The notes below the pieces were generated by a model. The model had not been told where the DNA came from. It ran no database searches and saw only the letters and a list, made by a program, of their open reading frames with translations. A stretch of DNA of 64,000 nucleotides from an uncultured Acetatifactor sp. (GTDB lineage: Bacteria; Bacillota; Clostridia; Lachnospirales; Lachnospiraceae), in contig CAKRYI010000001.1 in the NCBI GenBank assembly GCA_934426825.1, positions 124,001 through 188,000 of the forward strand, in the 5' to 3' direction. The position numbers and the translations under genes were made by a program. Below are positions 51,457 through 60,810 of this stretch, piece after piece. How positions within the stretch are numbered: position 1 is the first letter of the stretch; every line of letters begins with the position of its first letter.

Positions 51457-52764
51457 ATGGAAAAACCTACGATTATCAAGAAATTTGTTCCCTGTATTTA
51501 TCTGTACAGGGGTCATGCAGTCAGAAATCTGAATGATACCACGATTGTGGACACAGACCCGCTCCGGCTGGTAAAACAGTATAATGAAAATAATGCGGAC
51601 GAGCTGATTGTGTTTGATATGTCCGAGGCAGACGGCAGTGATGCGGCTCATGAAGAAGCGCTGGATATGATGAAGGAAATCTGCGCGGAGGCAGAGATGG
51701 ATGTCATCGGCGCCGGAAATGTAAAACGTATGGAGGACATTAAGAAAATCCTTTATACCGGCTGCAAGAAGGCTGTGCTTGACTATGAGAAGGAGAGCAA
51801 CATTGCCGTTACGGAGGAAGTATCTCTCAAATTCGGCAGGGATAAGATTTTGATTTCCTATAACGACCCTGCCGTGTTGGAACAGAATAAAGAGCTTTTG
51901 GAAAAATATGTGTCAGGCATGGTGTTAATGAATCCGCATACCATCCGGGAAACAATGGCAGTCACAAGCCTTCCCTTTTTTGTACAGGTGAATCAGATTG
52001 CGCTGAATAAACTGATGGAGATTTTCGCTTATGAGAATGTCTGCGGTGTGACCGGAAATACCATCAATGACAATATTAAGGAAATTTTGTCCTTGAAAGA
52101 GTTATGCAGGGAAAACGATATTCCCATTGAATCGTTTAAGGCGGCATATAAATGGTTTGATTTTAAGTTAAACAGCGACGGCATGGTGCCTGTTATTGTG
52201 CAGGATTACCGGACTTCGGAAGTGCTGATGATGGCTTACATGAACGAGGAGGCTTACAATCACACGCTGAAAACCGGAAAGATGACGTATTTCAGCCGCA
52301 GCCGTCAGGAGTTATGGATTAAGGGAGAAACCAGCGGTCACTATCAGTACGTGAAGAGTCTCACTGCGGACTGCGATATGGACACCATTTTGGCAAAAGT
52401 ATCCCAGATAGGTGCGGCTTGCCACACCGGCAACCGTAGCTGCTTTTTCAATGAAATTACCCGCAAGGAATACGAGGAGAGCAGCAATCCTTTGCAGGTA
52501 TTTGAGGAAGTGCTGGATGTGATTAAGGACAGAAAAGTACATCCCAAAGAGGGGTCTTACACCAATTATCTGTTCGACAAAGGCATTGATAAGATTTTGA
52601 AGAAATTAGGCGAGGAGGCAACGGAAATTGTGATTGCCGCCAAGAACCCCAATGCCAACGAGGTGAAATACGAAATCAGCGATTTTTTGTATCATATGAT
52701 GGTGCTGATGGTGGAAAAAGACGTTACATGGGAGGAAATCACTACGGAGCTGGCAAATCGATAA
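51457..52764 (+). CDS. hisIE: HisIE with an N-terminal HisF-like domain
   Basis: A 435-residue protein. Residues about 232-340 are phosphoribosyl-AMP cyclohydrolase (VIVQDYRTSEVLMMAYMN, DCDMDT metal site, zinc cysteines in AACHTGNRSCF). Residues about 345-435 are phosphoribosyl-ATP pyrophosphatase (KLGEEATEIVIAAKN, YEISDFLYHMMVLM). The first 215 residues look like a HisA/HisF barrel (KKFVPCIYLYRGHAV, YNENNADELIVFDM, VIGAGNVKRMEDI), but the catalytic Asp of the PCLD motif is Tyr15 and GGGI is GAGN. The barrel part is probably non-catalytic. Convergent overlap of 23 bases with the next gene. Confidence 0.93.
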   Translation: MEKPTIIKKFVPCIYLYRGHAVRNLNDTTIVDTDPLRLVKQYNENNADELIVFDMSEADGSDAAHEEALDMMKEICAEAEMDVIGAGNVKRMEDIKKILYTGCKKAVLDYEKESNIAVTEEVSLKFGRDKILISYNDPAVLEQNKELLEKYVSGMVLMNPHTIRETMAVTSLPFFVQVNQIALNKLMEIFAYENVCGVTGNTINDNIKEILSLKELCRENDIPIESFKAAYKWFDFKLNSDGMVPVIVQDYRTSEVLMMAYMNEEAYNHTLKTGKMTYFSRSRQELWIKGETSGHYQYVKSLTADCDMDTILAKVSQIGAACHTGNRSCFFNEITRKEYEESSNPLQVFEEVLDVIKDRKVHPKEGSYTNYLFDKGIDKILKKLGEEATEIVIAAKNPNANEVKYEISDFLYHMMVLMVEKDVTWEEITTELANR

Positions 52765-53104
52765 TACTTTCCTCGGACAGTGCATTTACAAAGGCGTCCA
52801 CGTTTTCCTGATAGTCTTCCGACAGGAGTGCAAACAGTTCTTTCATCTGCATACCGCCGGGACGGATGCCGAAACGGTCAAATAAAATAACCGCCAGAAG
52901 CAGAATGACTGCAATGGCTGTACGAAGCCTGAGAGTGGTGTACGGACGCACGCTCTCAGGCATATTTGTGTCCGAAAATGCGGATTCCGGCTGTCTGCCG
53001 TACAAAATCTGTTCCCGGTTGGACAAATCGTATTGATTTTGATGATATTGGTTTCGCACCTGACGAACCAGTCTTAATTTTGCTTCTCTGCTGCTATCGT
53101 CCAT
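52742..53104 (-). CDS. Hypothetical single-pass membrane protein
   Basis: A 120-residue protein: a basic N-terminal cytosolic part (REAKLRLVRQVRNQYHQNQY), one transmembrane helix (about 60-78, LRTAIAVILLLAVILFDRF) and a short acidic outer segment (LLSEDYQENVDAFVNALSEE). No family recognised. It overlaps hisIE tail to tail by 23 bases. Confidence 0.7.
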   Translation of the reverse strand: MDDSSREAKLRLVRQVRNQYHQNQYDLSNREQILYGRQPESAFSDTNMPESVRPYTTLRLRTAIAVILLLAVILFDRFGIRPGGMQMKELFALLSEDYQENVDAFVNALSEESIIDLPAP

Positions 53105-53196
53105 GAGACATCCTCACCATAAAAAGAATAGTATAGATTATGTTGAAAATGGAAATTTAGAACAAGGAAAGTATTGCTATGCCCTATATTTTATGA

Positions 53197-53225
53197 TGGA
53201 AAATAGCAGATGGAGATGATATAAT
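53197..53225 (+). promoter_or_regulatory. Promoter candidate for the radical SAM gene
   Basis: TGGAAA (53197-53202), 17 bases, TATAAT (53220-53225). Confidence 0.45.
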
Positions 53226-53270
53226 CAAAAGGTCAATTTTATTAGTTGATTGAGAAAGGGAAAAAGTTTA

Positions 53271-55148
53271 ATGTTTGGAAAGTTAGCGTTGTCTGATGAT
53301 ATTTTGATGAAGATAGAAAAACCGGCGCGTTATATCGGAAATGAAGTGAATGCGGTGGTTAAAGATAAATCTAAGGTGAATGTCCGTTTTGCCATGTGCT
53401 TTCCGGACGTTTATGAAATCGGAATGTCCCATCTGGGAATCCAGATTCTCTACGGAATGTTAAATGAGATGGAAGATGTCTGGTGCGAAAGAGTTTATTC
53501 GCCGTGGCTGGATTTGGATGCCATTATGAGAAAAGAACACATTCCGCTGTTTGCGCTGGAATCGCAGGATCCTGTAAAAGAGTTTGATTTTTTGGGAATC
53601 ACCATTCAGTACGAAATGTGTTACACCAATATTTTGCAGGTACTTGACCTTGCCGGTATTCCGTTAGTTGCAACAGACAGGGGGGACGACTGTCCCATTG
53701 TCATCGGCGGCGGTCCCTGCACCTACAATCCGGAGCCGATTGCGGATTTCTTTGATATATTTTATATCGGGGAGGGGGAAACCCAGTACGGAAATCTCCT
53801 AAAACTGTATAAAGAATGTAAAAATGCCGGAGTGGGAAGGGAAGCGTTCCTACTTCGGGTGGCAAGGGAGATTCCGGGTATGTACGTTCCCGGATTCTAC
53901 GAAGCTGCCTATCATGAGGATGGCACTCTTGCCGCATTTACCCCTACCGAGGAGGGCGTTCCTGCCACCATTATGAAAGAAATCGAAAAGGATATGGTGA
54001 ACGCCTATTATCCTTTAAAACCGGTGGTACCATTCATTAAAGTGACGCAGGACAGGGTGGTTTTGGAGATTCAGCGTGGCTGTATCCGCGGCTGCCGTTT
54101 CTGTCAGGCGGGACAGTTATACCGTCCGGTAAGAGAGCGTGACGTGGATAAGCTGAAAGAGTACGCCATGGAGTTATTAAAAAATACCGGTCACGAGGAG
54201 ATTTCCTTAAGTTCCTTAAGTTCCAGCGATTACAGTAAACTTCCGGAACTCATTGACTTCCTGATAGAGGAATGTGAACGAAAGCATATCAATATTTCCC
54301 TGCCGTCTTTGCGTATTGACGCTTTTTCACTGGATGTAATGAGCAAAGTGCAGGATATAAAGAAATCCAGCCTGACTTTTGCACCGGAGGCGGGAAGCCA
54401 GAGGCTTAGAAATGTGATTAACAAGGGATTGACCGAAGAAGTCATCCTTCATGGTTCCGCACTTGCCTTTGAGGGCGGCTGGACAAGAGTAAAATTATAT
54501 TTCATGTTGGGACAGCCCTTTGAGACGGAGGACGATATTCGTGGCATTGCGGATTTGTCCAACAAAATCGCAGCTACTTTCTTTGAGGTGGTTCCCAAGG
54601 AAAAACGCGTGAATGGCAGAGTGCAGATTGTGGCAAGTACCTCTTTCTTTGTACCGAAGCCTTTTACACCTTTCCAGTGGGCGCCCCAGTGCACAAAGGA
54701 GCAGTTTATCGAAAAGGCGTATCTGACGAAGAAAGCAATTTCCGAGCAGCTCAACCAAAAGAGTATTAAGTACAACTGGCATGAGGCGGACGTCAGCGTG
54801 CTGGAAGGTATTCTTGCAAGGGGTGACAGAAGGTTGTCACAGGTATTGTTAAAGGTATATGAAAAGGGCTGCTTCTATGACGCGTGGAGTGAATATTTTC
54901 ACAATGACATCTGGATGGAAACCATGGAGGAATGTGGTTTGGATCCTGATTTCTATACGATCCGGGAGAGAAGTCTGGATGAACTTTTCCCTTGGGATTT
55001 TATAAGCTGCGGCGTCACCAAGGAATTTTTGAAGCGGGAATGGCAGAAGGCAAAGCGGGAGGAAATTTCCGAGAACTGCAAGATGAAATGTCAGGGCTGC
55101 GGCGCGGCACAGTTTGGTGTAGGTATCTGTTTTCAGCCAAGAGCGTAA
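53271..55148 (+). CDS. Radical SAM protein with B12-binding-like domain (TIGR03960 family)
   Basis: A 625-residue protein. The N-terminal half resembles a cobalamin-binding domain (FAMCFPDVYEIGMSHLGIQIL, GGGPCTYNPEPIADFFD). The radical SAM core has the cluster motif GCIRGCRFCQAGQ, then EISLSSLSSSDYS and LRIDAF. The C-terminus has CKMKCQGCGAAQFGVGIC, extra cysteines that could bind another cluster or metal. Its reaction is unknown; it is nearly always followed by the gene found next here. ATG 53271 follows GAAAGGG. Confidence 0.92.
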   Translation: MFGKLALSDDILMKIEKPARYIGNEVNAVVKDKSKVNVRFAMCFPDVYEIGMSHLGIQILYGMLNEMEDVWCERVYSPWLDLDAIMRKEHIPLFALESQDPVKEFDFLGITIQYEMCYTNILQVLDLAGIPLVATDRGDDCPIVIGGGPCTYNPEPIADFFDIFYIGEGETQYGNLLKLYKECKNAGVGREAFLLRVAREIPGMYVPGFYEAAYHEDGTLAAFTPTEEGVPATIMKEIEKDMVNAYYPLKPVVPFIKVTQDRVVLEIQRGCIRGCRFCQAGQLYRPVRERDVDKLKEYAMELLKNTGHEEISLSSLSSSDYSKLPELIDFLIEECERKHINISLPSLRIDAFSLDVMSKVQDIKKSSLTFAPEAGSQRLRNVINKGLTEEVILHGSALAFEGGWTRVKLYFMLGQPFETEDDIRGIADLSNKIAATFFEVVPKEKRVNGRVQIVASTSFFVPKPFTPFQWAPQCTKEQFIEKAYLTKKAISEQLNQKSIKYNWHEADVSVLEGILARGDRRLSQVLLKVYEKGCFYDAWSEYFHNDIWMETMEECGLDPDFYTIRERSLDELFPWDFISCGVTKEFLKREWQKAKREEISENCKMKCQGCGAAQFGVGICFQPRA

Positions 55149-55164
55149 GAAAGGATAGCAGGCA

Positions 55165-55899
55165 ATGAAACTTCGTGTGAAATTTAAAAAATATGGACCC
55201 ATCCGATATATCGGACATTTGGATGTGATGCGTTTTTTCCAGAAATGTATCCGCCGGGCGCAGATAGATGTGGCGTATACGGCGGGCTTCAGCCCTCATC
55301 AGATTATGACCTTTGCGGCTCCGTTGGGAGTCGGATTAGAGAGCGAAGGCGAATATATGGATATTGAAGTCAATTCCTTTACTTCCTGTGAGGAGGTCGA
55401 AAAGAGCCTGAACGATGCGAGTGTGCCGGGAATAGAGATTATCTCTGTCAAAATCTTGCCGAAAAGTGCCGGAAATGCCATGGCGAGCGTGGCTGCCGCG
55501 TCCTATCTTGTAAAATTCCGGGAAGGAAGAAAACCAAAGTGCAGAATAGCGGAAATTTTGCCGGAGTTTCTGGCAAAAGAGCAAATCCTCATCACCAAGG
55601 AGACAAAGAAGGGAAGCCGTGAAGTGGATTTGAAGCCCGGTATTTATGCGTTAAGCTGGGACGGCGAGGCTTTTTATATGATAGTGGACGCTTCCAGTGC
55701 AGGCAATATCAAACCGGGGCAGGTCATCGAGGCACTTTTGGCGGAACATGGCGAAACCCTGCAGGAAAATGCGCTGCTTATCACAAGGCAGGATGTGTTT
55801 ACCGACATCGGTACGGAAGAGGAAAGAAAACTGGTTCCCCTAAGTGAGGTCGGAGTAGATACACCGGAGGAACTGGCTGCAGAGGAGGAAACAGATTGA
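55165..55899 (+). CDS. TIGR03936 family radical-SAM-associated protein (DUF2344)
   Basis: A 244-residue partner of the preceding radical SAM protein. It starts LRVKFKKYGPIRYIGHLDVMR, with RAQIDVAYTAGFSPHQ and AAPLGVGLESEGEYMDIE, the family signature. In many species the two are fused or adjacent. Function unknown; a role in RNA or ribosome modification has been suggested by context with rng and rplU, which is inference. Confidence 0.92.
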   Translation: MKLRVKFKKYGPIRYIGHLDVMRFFQKCIRRAQIDVAYTAGFSPHQIMTFAAPLGVGLESEGEYMDIEVNSFTSCEEVEKSLNDASVPGIEIISVKILPKSAGNAMASVAAASYLVKFREGRKPKCRIAEILPEFLAKEQILITKETKKGSREVDLKPGIYALSWDGEAFYMIVDASSAGNIKPGQVIEALLAEHGETLQENALLITRQDVFTDIGTEEERKLVPLSEVGVDTPEELAAEEETD

Positions 55900-57185
55900 G
55901 CCGCAATATTATGACTGGCACAAATCACAAGAGTGCAGAGGATGTGAAACTTCGTAACACCGCGGAGGGAAAAATTATTTTTACCCGCTGCCGGCAGAAA
56001 AATGTTGCATTATATCTGCAGGATAACCGGCTTTTGGCGGCGCAGGTCTTGTCCGATAAGGGAAACCGTATCGGCGCTGTGTATATCGGAAAAGTAAAAC
56101 ATATCGTGAAGAACATCGATGCGTGCTTTGTGGAAATTGCGGACGGCGAACAGTGCTTTTTGGCCGGAAAAGATTCTTTGTCCCCCTTACTTTTCAACCG
56201 GAAGTATGACGGCAGAATTGTGGAAGGGGATGAAATTCTGGTGCAGATTGTGCGTGAGGCGCAAAAAGGGAAAAATGCTTCCGTCACTGCCAATATTTCC
56301 CTCTCCGATGATTATGCGGCTGTCAGCCTTGGGGACACCCATATCGGTTATTCCGGAAAGCTAAACAGAGAAAAAAAGGAACAAATCAAAGGCTGGCTGT
56401 CCGAAGTAGGATTGTCGGAAAAAGGAAATCTGAAACAGGCTGTTCTGCCTTTTCCTGCCGGAATGGTTGTCCGCACAAAGGCAGGTGACTGCTCTAAGGA
56501 AACGCTGCTTGAAAGCGTGAACTCTCTGTTAGTACAGCTGCGGGATTTGGTTCAGTCTGCCGCAAACAGGGTGTGCTTTTCCTGTGTGCAGAATGCACCG
56601 GAGGAGTACATGGCTGTTTTGGAGCAACTGGCATACTCAGAGGAATATGCGGAAATTGTGACGGATGACCGTATTCTTTATGAAAAACTGGTTGAATCGC
56701 TTGCCCAGAAACTGCCGGACAAGCAGATTCGGCTCTATCAGGACGATACTTTTAGCCTTTGCGCCCTTTATTCACTGGAACAGAAAGTAGAGACGGCATT
56801 AGGAGCGCGTGTGTGGCTCAAATCGGGGGCTTTTCTTGTGATACAGCCTACCGAGGCATTGACGGTTATCGACGTCAATACGGGCAAATATGACGCGAAA
56901 AAGGCGTCTTTTGAAACCTATGAGCGGATTAACCGTGAAGCGGCACAGGAAATTGCCCTGCAGCTTCGGCTTCGCAATCTTTCCGGTATTATTGTGGTGG
57001 ATTTTATCAATATGAATTCCTCCGAAAGCAACGAAGCGCTTACGGCATATCTGCAAAATCTGGTGCAGAAGGATCGCGTCAGGACGGTTGTGGTGGATAT
57101 GACGCCGCTTGGGCTGGTGGAGATTACGAGAAAGAAAACGAACAAACCGCTTGCGGAACAATTTACATCCGATTCTTTCCATTAA
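55896..57185 (+). CDS. rng: Ribonuclease E/G family protein, short form
   Basis: Endoribonuclease of the RNase E/G family, 429 residues. The S1 domain lies at about 48-140 (GNRIGAVYIGKVKHIVKNIDACFVEI); catalytic Asp326 (VIDVNTG) and Asp369 (VVDFINM) keep the 43-residue spacing of E. coli RNase E. The protein stops at ITRKKTNKPLAEQ plus nine residues, so the CPxC zinc-link and small domain present in E. coli RNase G are missing. TTG 55896 overlaps the preceding stop by four bases and has AGGAGG in front; ATG 55911 is the alternative. Confidence 0.92.
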   Translation: MSRNIMTGTNHKSAEDVKLRNTAEGKIIFTRCRQKNVALYLQDNRLLAAQVLSDKGNRIGAVYIGKVKHIVKNIDACFVEIADGEQCFLAGKDSLSPLLFNRKYDGRIVEGDEILVQIVREAQKGKNASVTANISLSDDYAAVSLGDTHIGYSGKLNREKKEQIKGWLSEVGLSEKGNLKQAVLPFPAGMVVRTKAGDCSKETLLESVNSLLVQLRDLVQSAANRVCFSCVQNAPEEYMAVLEQLAYSEEYAEIVTDDRILYEKLVESLAQKLPDKQIRLYQDDTFSLCALYSLEQKVETALGARVWLKSGAFLVIQPTEALTVIDVNTGKYDAKKASFETYERINREAAQEIALQLRLRNLSGIIVVDFINMNSSESNEALTAYLQNLVQKDRVRTVVVDMTPLGLVEITRKKTNKPLAEQFTSDSFH

Positions 57186-57255
57186 TTGCGAAAGAACCGG
57201 ATGTATACCGGAGAGAAAACATGAAATAAAGAACGGAAATAGTCGGAGAACGAAA

Positions 57256-57978
57256 ATGGTAAATTGCGCTAAAGAAACGGAAGAGAAGATTCGTCAGGAA
57301 TTATTTGCCCTGAAGGATGCGGGTTACAAAGAATTTCACAGAAAACTGATTCCCACGGTGAATCCGGACACCATTATAGGTATCCGCACACCGGTGTTAC
57401 GCAAATATGCAAAGCAGTTGTATAAAGAGCGAAAGGCGGACGCACTTATCTTTATGCAGGCGCTTCCTCATAGGTATTATGAGGAAAATAATCTTCACGG
57501 CTGTTTTATCGAGTGCATGAATGATTATGATGCGGTAATCGGCGCTCTCAATGCCTTTCTTCCGTATGTTGACAACTGGGCAACCTGTGACCTGATTTCG
57601 CCCAAAGTAGTGAAAAAGTATTTGCCGGAACTGATGGAAGAGATTACAAAGTGGATGACGTCAAAGCACACTTACACCGTCCGGTTTGGAATGGAAATGC
57701 TGATGCGCTATTATCTGGACGACGCATTTTTGTCGGAGTATCTGGAAATGGCAGCGTCTGTTGTGTCGGAGGAATATTATGTAAAAATGATGGTGGCATG
57801 GTTTTTTGCCACGGCACTGGCAAAACAGTATGACGCAACCCTGCCTTATATCCAAGGGAAACGTCTTGAACCGTGGACCCATAATAAAGCCATTCAGAAG
57901 GCAGTGGAAAGCTACCGGATTACTTCGGAACAAAAGGCATATCTTAAAACATTGAAAGAAAGATGTGAAAAACAGTAA
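57256..57978 (+). CDS. AlkD-like DNA alkylation repair protein
   Basis: A 240-residue HEAT-like repeat protein of the AlkD family, glycosylases that remove positively charged alkyl bases. Visible are GIRTPVLRKYAKQLYKE, the family motif VDNWATCDLISPK with the key Trp and Asp, YTVRFGMEMLM and MMVAWFFATALAKQ. ATG 57256 follows CGGAGAACG; the open frame runs 147 bases further upstream into rng and is not used. An AT-only hairpin at 57978-57996 follows. Confidence 0.9.
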   Translation: MVNCAKETEEKIRQELFALKDAGYKEFHRKLIPTVNPDTIIGIRTPVLRKYAKQLYKERKADALIFMQALPHRYYEENNLHGCFIECMNDYDAVIGALNAFLPYVDNWATCDLISPKVVKKYLPELMEEITKWMTSKHTYTVRFGMEMLMRYYLDDAFLSEYLEMAASVVSEEYYVKMMVAWFFATALAKQYDATLPYIQGKRLEPWTHNKAIQKAVESYRITSEQKAYLKTLKERCEKQ

Positions 57979-58036
57979 ATTTATTTTTAATAAATTGATA
58001 TTAGCTTACAATATTTTTACAGATTAGTCAGAATCA

Positions 58037-58065
58037 TTGACGTTTTGCTGCTCGTATTCTATTAT
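58037..58065 (+). promoter_or_regulatory. Promoter of the solute-binding lipoprotein gene
   Basis: TTGACG (58037-58042), 17 bases, TATTAT (58060-58065), 60 bases before the start codon. Confidence 0.65.
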
Positions 58066-58124
58066 CGTGTCAAATGTAACAGTAATATTCATAGTTTGAT
58101 ACATTAGGGAATAGGAGCATTTTT

Positions 58125-60539
58125 ATGGGGAAAAAACATTTACTGACACTGATTTTTGTAATGGCAGCTTCGTGTATTCTGACGGCATGTTCTAAGCCGG
58201 AAACCGAAATAAAAGAGGAAGATAGTCTGGTAAGCACGTCACAGGAAAGTGCAGCTGCTGAGGCGACAGTTTCTTTTGCAGAGGAACTGATGGACAAGGA
58301 GTGGAATATCGAGGAACTGACACTGCCTAATGAGGATGAACCACTTATCGGAGTGATCCCACAGAATACGAAGATTTATTCTGAAAGCTGGTACTTGGTA
58401 AAAGAGACTGTATACCGGATTACCACACTTGTTGATGTGGATGATTCTGTACCGTGGGAAGAGTATTTTAAAGGATATGGCATACAAAGGCTGGAGGCAC
58501 CGTACACAACATGGGAAAATACCTATATTTCTGTTGGGGACTGGGTGCAGGGAGAAAATTGCATTCCATGGGATTATCATCAGTACAGTCTTTCGGAAGA
58601 TGAAGTTTCTTTTTTGCTGCAGGGAAAAGAAGGAGCCTATCTCGGAACGTGGAGCACAGATAATACTTTGTCTGCAAAAATGATTGACCGTTCACTTTTG
58701 CAAATTGATAGCGAAAACCGTTACGATAATTGGTTTAAGAGCAATTCCGGTGATGTTTTTTTGTGGCAGAAAGACAGGGAAATTTGTCTTGACAGTGAAA
58801 ACTCTTTTACCATAAAAGAAAGACTCCAACCGGAGGATGGGTATTATATTACTGATATTACACAAAACCAATATGATGGTGAATGTTATCTGGTTTGCGC
58901 AAATGAGTACCAATACAATGCTGTAAATTCCGGATGGTATTTCAACGGTATTCGATTTATATCCAACGATAAAAAACAGGAAATGCTTTCTTCGGATGAT
59001 CCAGATCAAAATGGAGGTAGAATATGTTTTACCGGAGAAAAACAAGGGTATATATATCAAAGTTTTAGTGTTTCCTATTTTTCTTTTGAGGACGGCATGA
59101 TACATATGGTATATAACTTTGTAAATGATGAAACACTATATGACAAAATGTATAACCCTGACAAAGAGCTGAAATACATGAACATTGCTAATGGAATTCT
59201 CGGCGGGTATTATAAAGACGAGAATTCCCATATCCTTTTGGTGGATTGTGCGGACAGTTCCAGACAGATTTGGAAAATGACTGCATCAGATGATAAAACA
59301 GCGGATACCTCTGTACCGGACAAACCCAAAAAGGAAATTGTCTGGGCAGCCACAATCGCTGGTGCTTATGAAGAAAAGCTGGTAGCGAAGTTCAATAAGC
59401 AAAGTGATGATTATAACATTGTATTCCGGACACCGGATAATGGGGAAAGTTTTGAAGATTTTCGTACGCGTATTCAAGCAGAAATCGCATCCGGGAAAGG
59501 CCCGGATATAATGACGGAGGGTGCCGTAATCGACGTGGAAAACGGCGTCCGCAGAGGCATACTCATGGATTTGACAGAATATTTTGCCGATTATGAACAG
59601 GATATGCTCCCGTCTGTGTGGATGGCGGGGCTTGTCAATGAGAAACGTTATGCCGTACCGTATGCGTACAGCCTTACTACGCTTGTAACGGATAAAAAGA
59701 TGGCAAACGGCAGGGAAAGCTGGTCGTTAGAGGAGGCAATGAATGCCATGGAGCAGAGCGATGCGGACTGCTTTCTGGCAGAAACGGATGCTGCGGCGCT
59801 GTTTTTTTATCTTGGACTTCAGACGGAATCCGACGGAACATTGATGGATTGGTCAAACGGTGTAAGCCATTTAAATTCCGGAGAAGGAATCCGGTTATTG
59901 GAATTTGTGGAAAAATATGCGGACAAGGGTGACCGCTCCGGCGAGGCATATTTGAAAACTGCGGAGGGAAGAGCGGCAGTAGCACTTTTATATCTGACGA
60001 ATCTTGAAAGCATGCGTGCGGCAACAGCCATGTACCGAAATCAGGAGGCATATATCGGTTTTCCTGTTGAGTCCGCTGAAAAGAGCGGTCATATACTCAA
60101 TGATTCGAGTGTTGTGGTAAATCAAAACAGTCCGAATGCAGAGGGCGCAATCGAATTCATTCAGTATATGTTATCCGAAGAAATACAATTCCATATGGCA
60201 GAAAAAATGGTACAGGGCAGAGAAGCGGTACTCGGATTTCCGGTAAGAAAAAATGCCATGGATAAAATTTATGACTTGCTGCAAGCAGACACACATTCCT
60301 CAGACTTTAATATGATGAATGGTCTGGAATATACTTCGGAACCGCTTTCGGACGAAAGCATTCAAAAACTGAAAGAAATGGTGGCGGCAGCCAGACCGTC
60401 CGGACATAAAGCGGCTCAATTATATGATATTATTGTGGATGAAATAAAAGAATTTAAGTCCGGGAACAAATCCGCGCAACAGGTGCTTGATAATGTAAAT
60501 AACAGAGCCCAATTGTATTTGGATGAATCGGCAAATTAA
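58125..60539 (+). CDS. Orphan extracellular solute-binding lipoprotein with large N-terminal domain
   Basis: An 804-residue lipoprotein: signal peptide and lipobox LTAC with Cys22. Residues about 60-385 form a separate, Tyr- and Trp-rich domain of unknown fold, possibly a beta-propeller sensor. Residues about 400-800 match family 1 solute-binding proteins of sugar ABC transporters (EKLVAKFNKQSDDYNIVF, GKGPDIMTEG, NEKRYAVPYAYSLTTLVTDKK, then PNAEGAIEFIQYML). No permease or ATPase gene is near, so it may use a distant transporter or act as a sensor. The start follows AATAGGAG. Confidence 0.85.
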   Translation: MGKKHLLTLIFVMAASCILTACSKPETEIKEEDSLVSTSQESAAAEATVSFAEELMDKEWNIEELTLPNEDEPLIGVIPQNTKIYSESWYLVKETVYRITTLVDVDDSVPWEEYFKGYGIQRLEAPYTTWENTYISVGDWVQGENCIPWDYHQYSLSEDEVSFLLQGKEGAYLGTWSTDNTLSAKMIDRSLLQIDSENRYDNWFKSNSGDVFLWQKDREICLDSENSFTIKERLQPEDGYYITDITQNQYDGECYLVCANEYQYNAVNSGWYFNGIRFISNDKKQEMLSSDDPDQNGGRICFTGEKQGYIYQSFSVSYFSFEDGMIHMVYNFVNDETLYDKMYNPDKELKYMNIANGILGGYYKDENSHILLVDCADSSRQIWKMTASDDKTADTSVPDKPKKEIVWAATIAGAYEEKLVAKFNKQSDDYNIVFRTPDNGESFEDFRTRIQAEIASGKGPDIMTEGAVIDVENGVRRGILMDLTEYFADYEQDMLPSVWMAGLVNEKRYAVPYAYSLTTLVTDKKMANGRESWSLEEAMNAMEQSDADCFLAETDAAALFFYLGLQTESDGTLMDWSNGVSHLNSGEGIRLLEFVEKYADKGDRSGEAYLKTAEGRAAVALLYLTNLESMRAATAMYRNQEAYIGFPVESAEKSGHILNDSSVVVNQNSPNAEGAIEFIQYMLSEEIQFHMAEKMVQGREAVLGFPVRKNAMDKIYDLLQADTHSSDFNMMNGLEYTSEPLSDESIQKLKEMVAAARPSGHKAAQLYDIIVDEIKEFKSGNKSAQQVLDNVNNRAQLYLDESAN

Positions 60540-60632
60540 CAGAATAAAATAAATATTTTAAAGCACATTTTGCAGCATATTATTTGAATTACAGCAACAT
60601 ATAACCTTATATAAAAAATTATATTATTTGAA

Positions 60633-60690
60633 ATAATCTGGGAGTAAGTGCAATCCATTTTGAAAGTAGTTGCATTTACTCCTAGATTGT
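60633..60690. repeat. Long imperfect hairpin between convergent genes
   Basis: About 21 paired positions (arms 60633-60653 and 60670-60690, a few G-T pairs) around a 16-base loop; the core is GGAGTAAGTGCAA with TTGCATTTACTCC. No T run follows. TAGATTTTAC occurs twice just downstream. Likely a transcript end for one or both neighbours; the rest of the 271-base AT-rich gap shows nothing more. Confidence 0.5.
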
Positions 60691-60810
60691 AGTGGTAAAT
60701 ATTAGATTTTACCTTTAATTTTTTATTTAACCCTAGATTTTACATATGTTTTGTAGCACATTAGAAGAGATAAGCAACTATGCGCAAAAGACAAGTTTAA
60801 CGAATAGTTG

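Noticed and set aside
57109..57255. N-terminal extension of the AlkD-like protein inside rng
   Set aside because: The extra residues have no family match and ATG 57256 has a suitable ribosome binding site.
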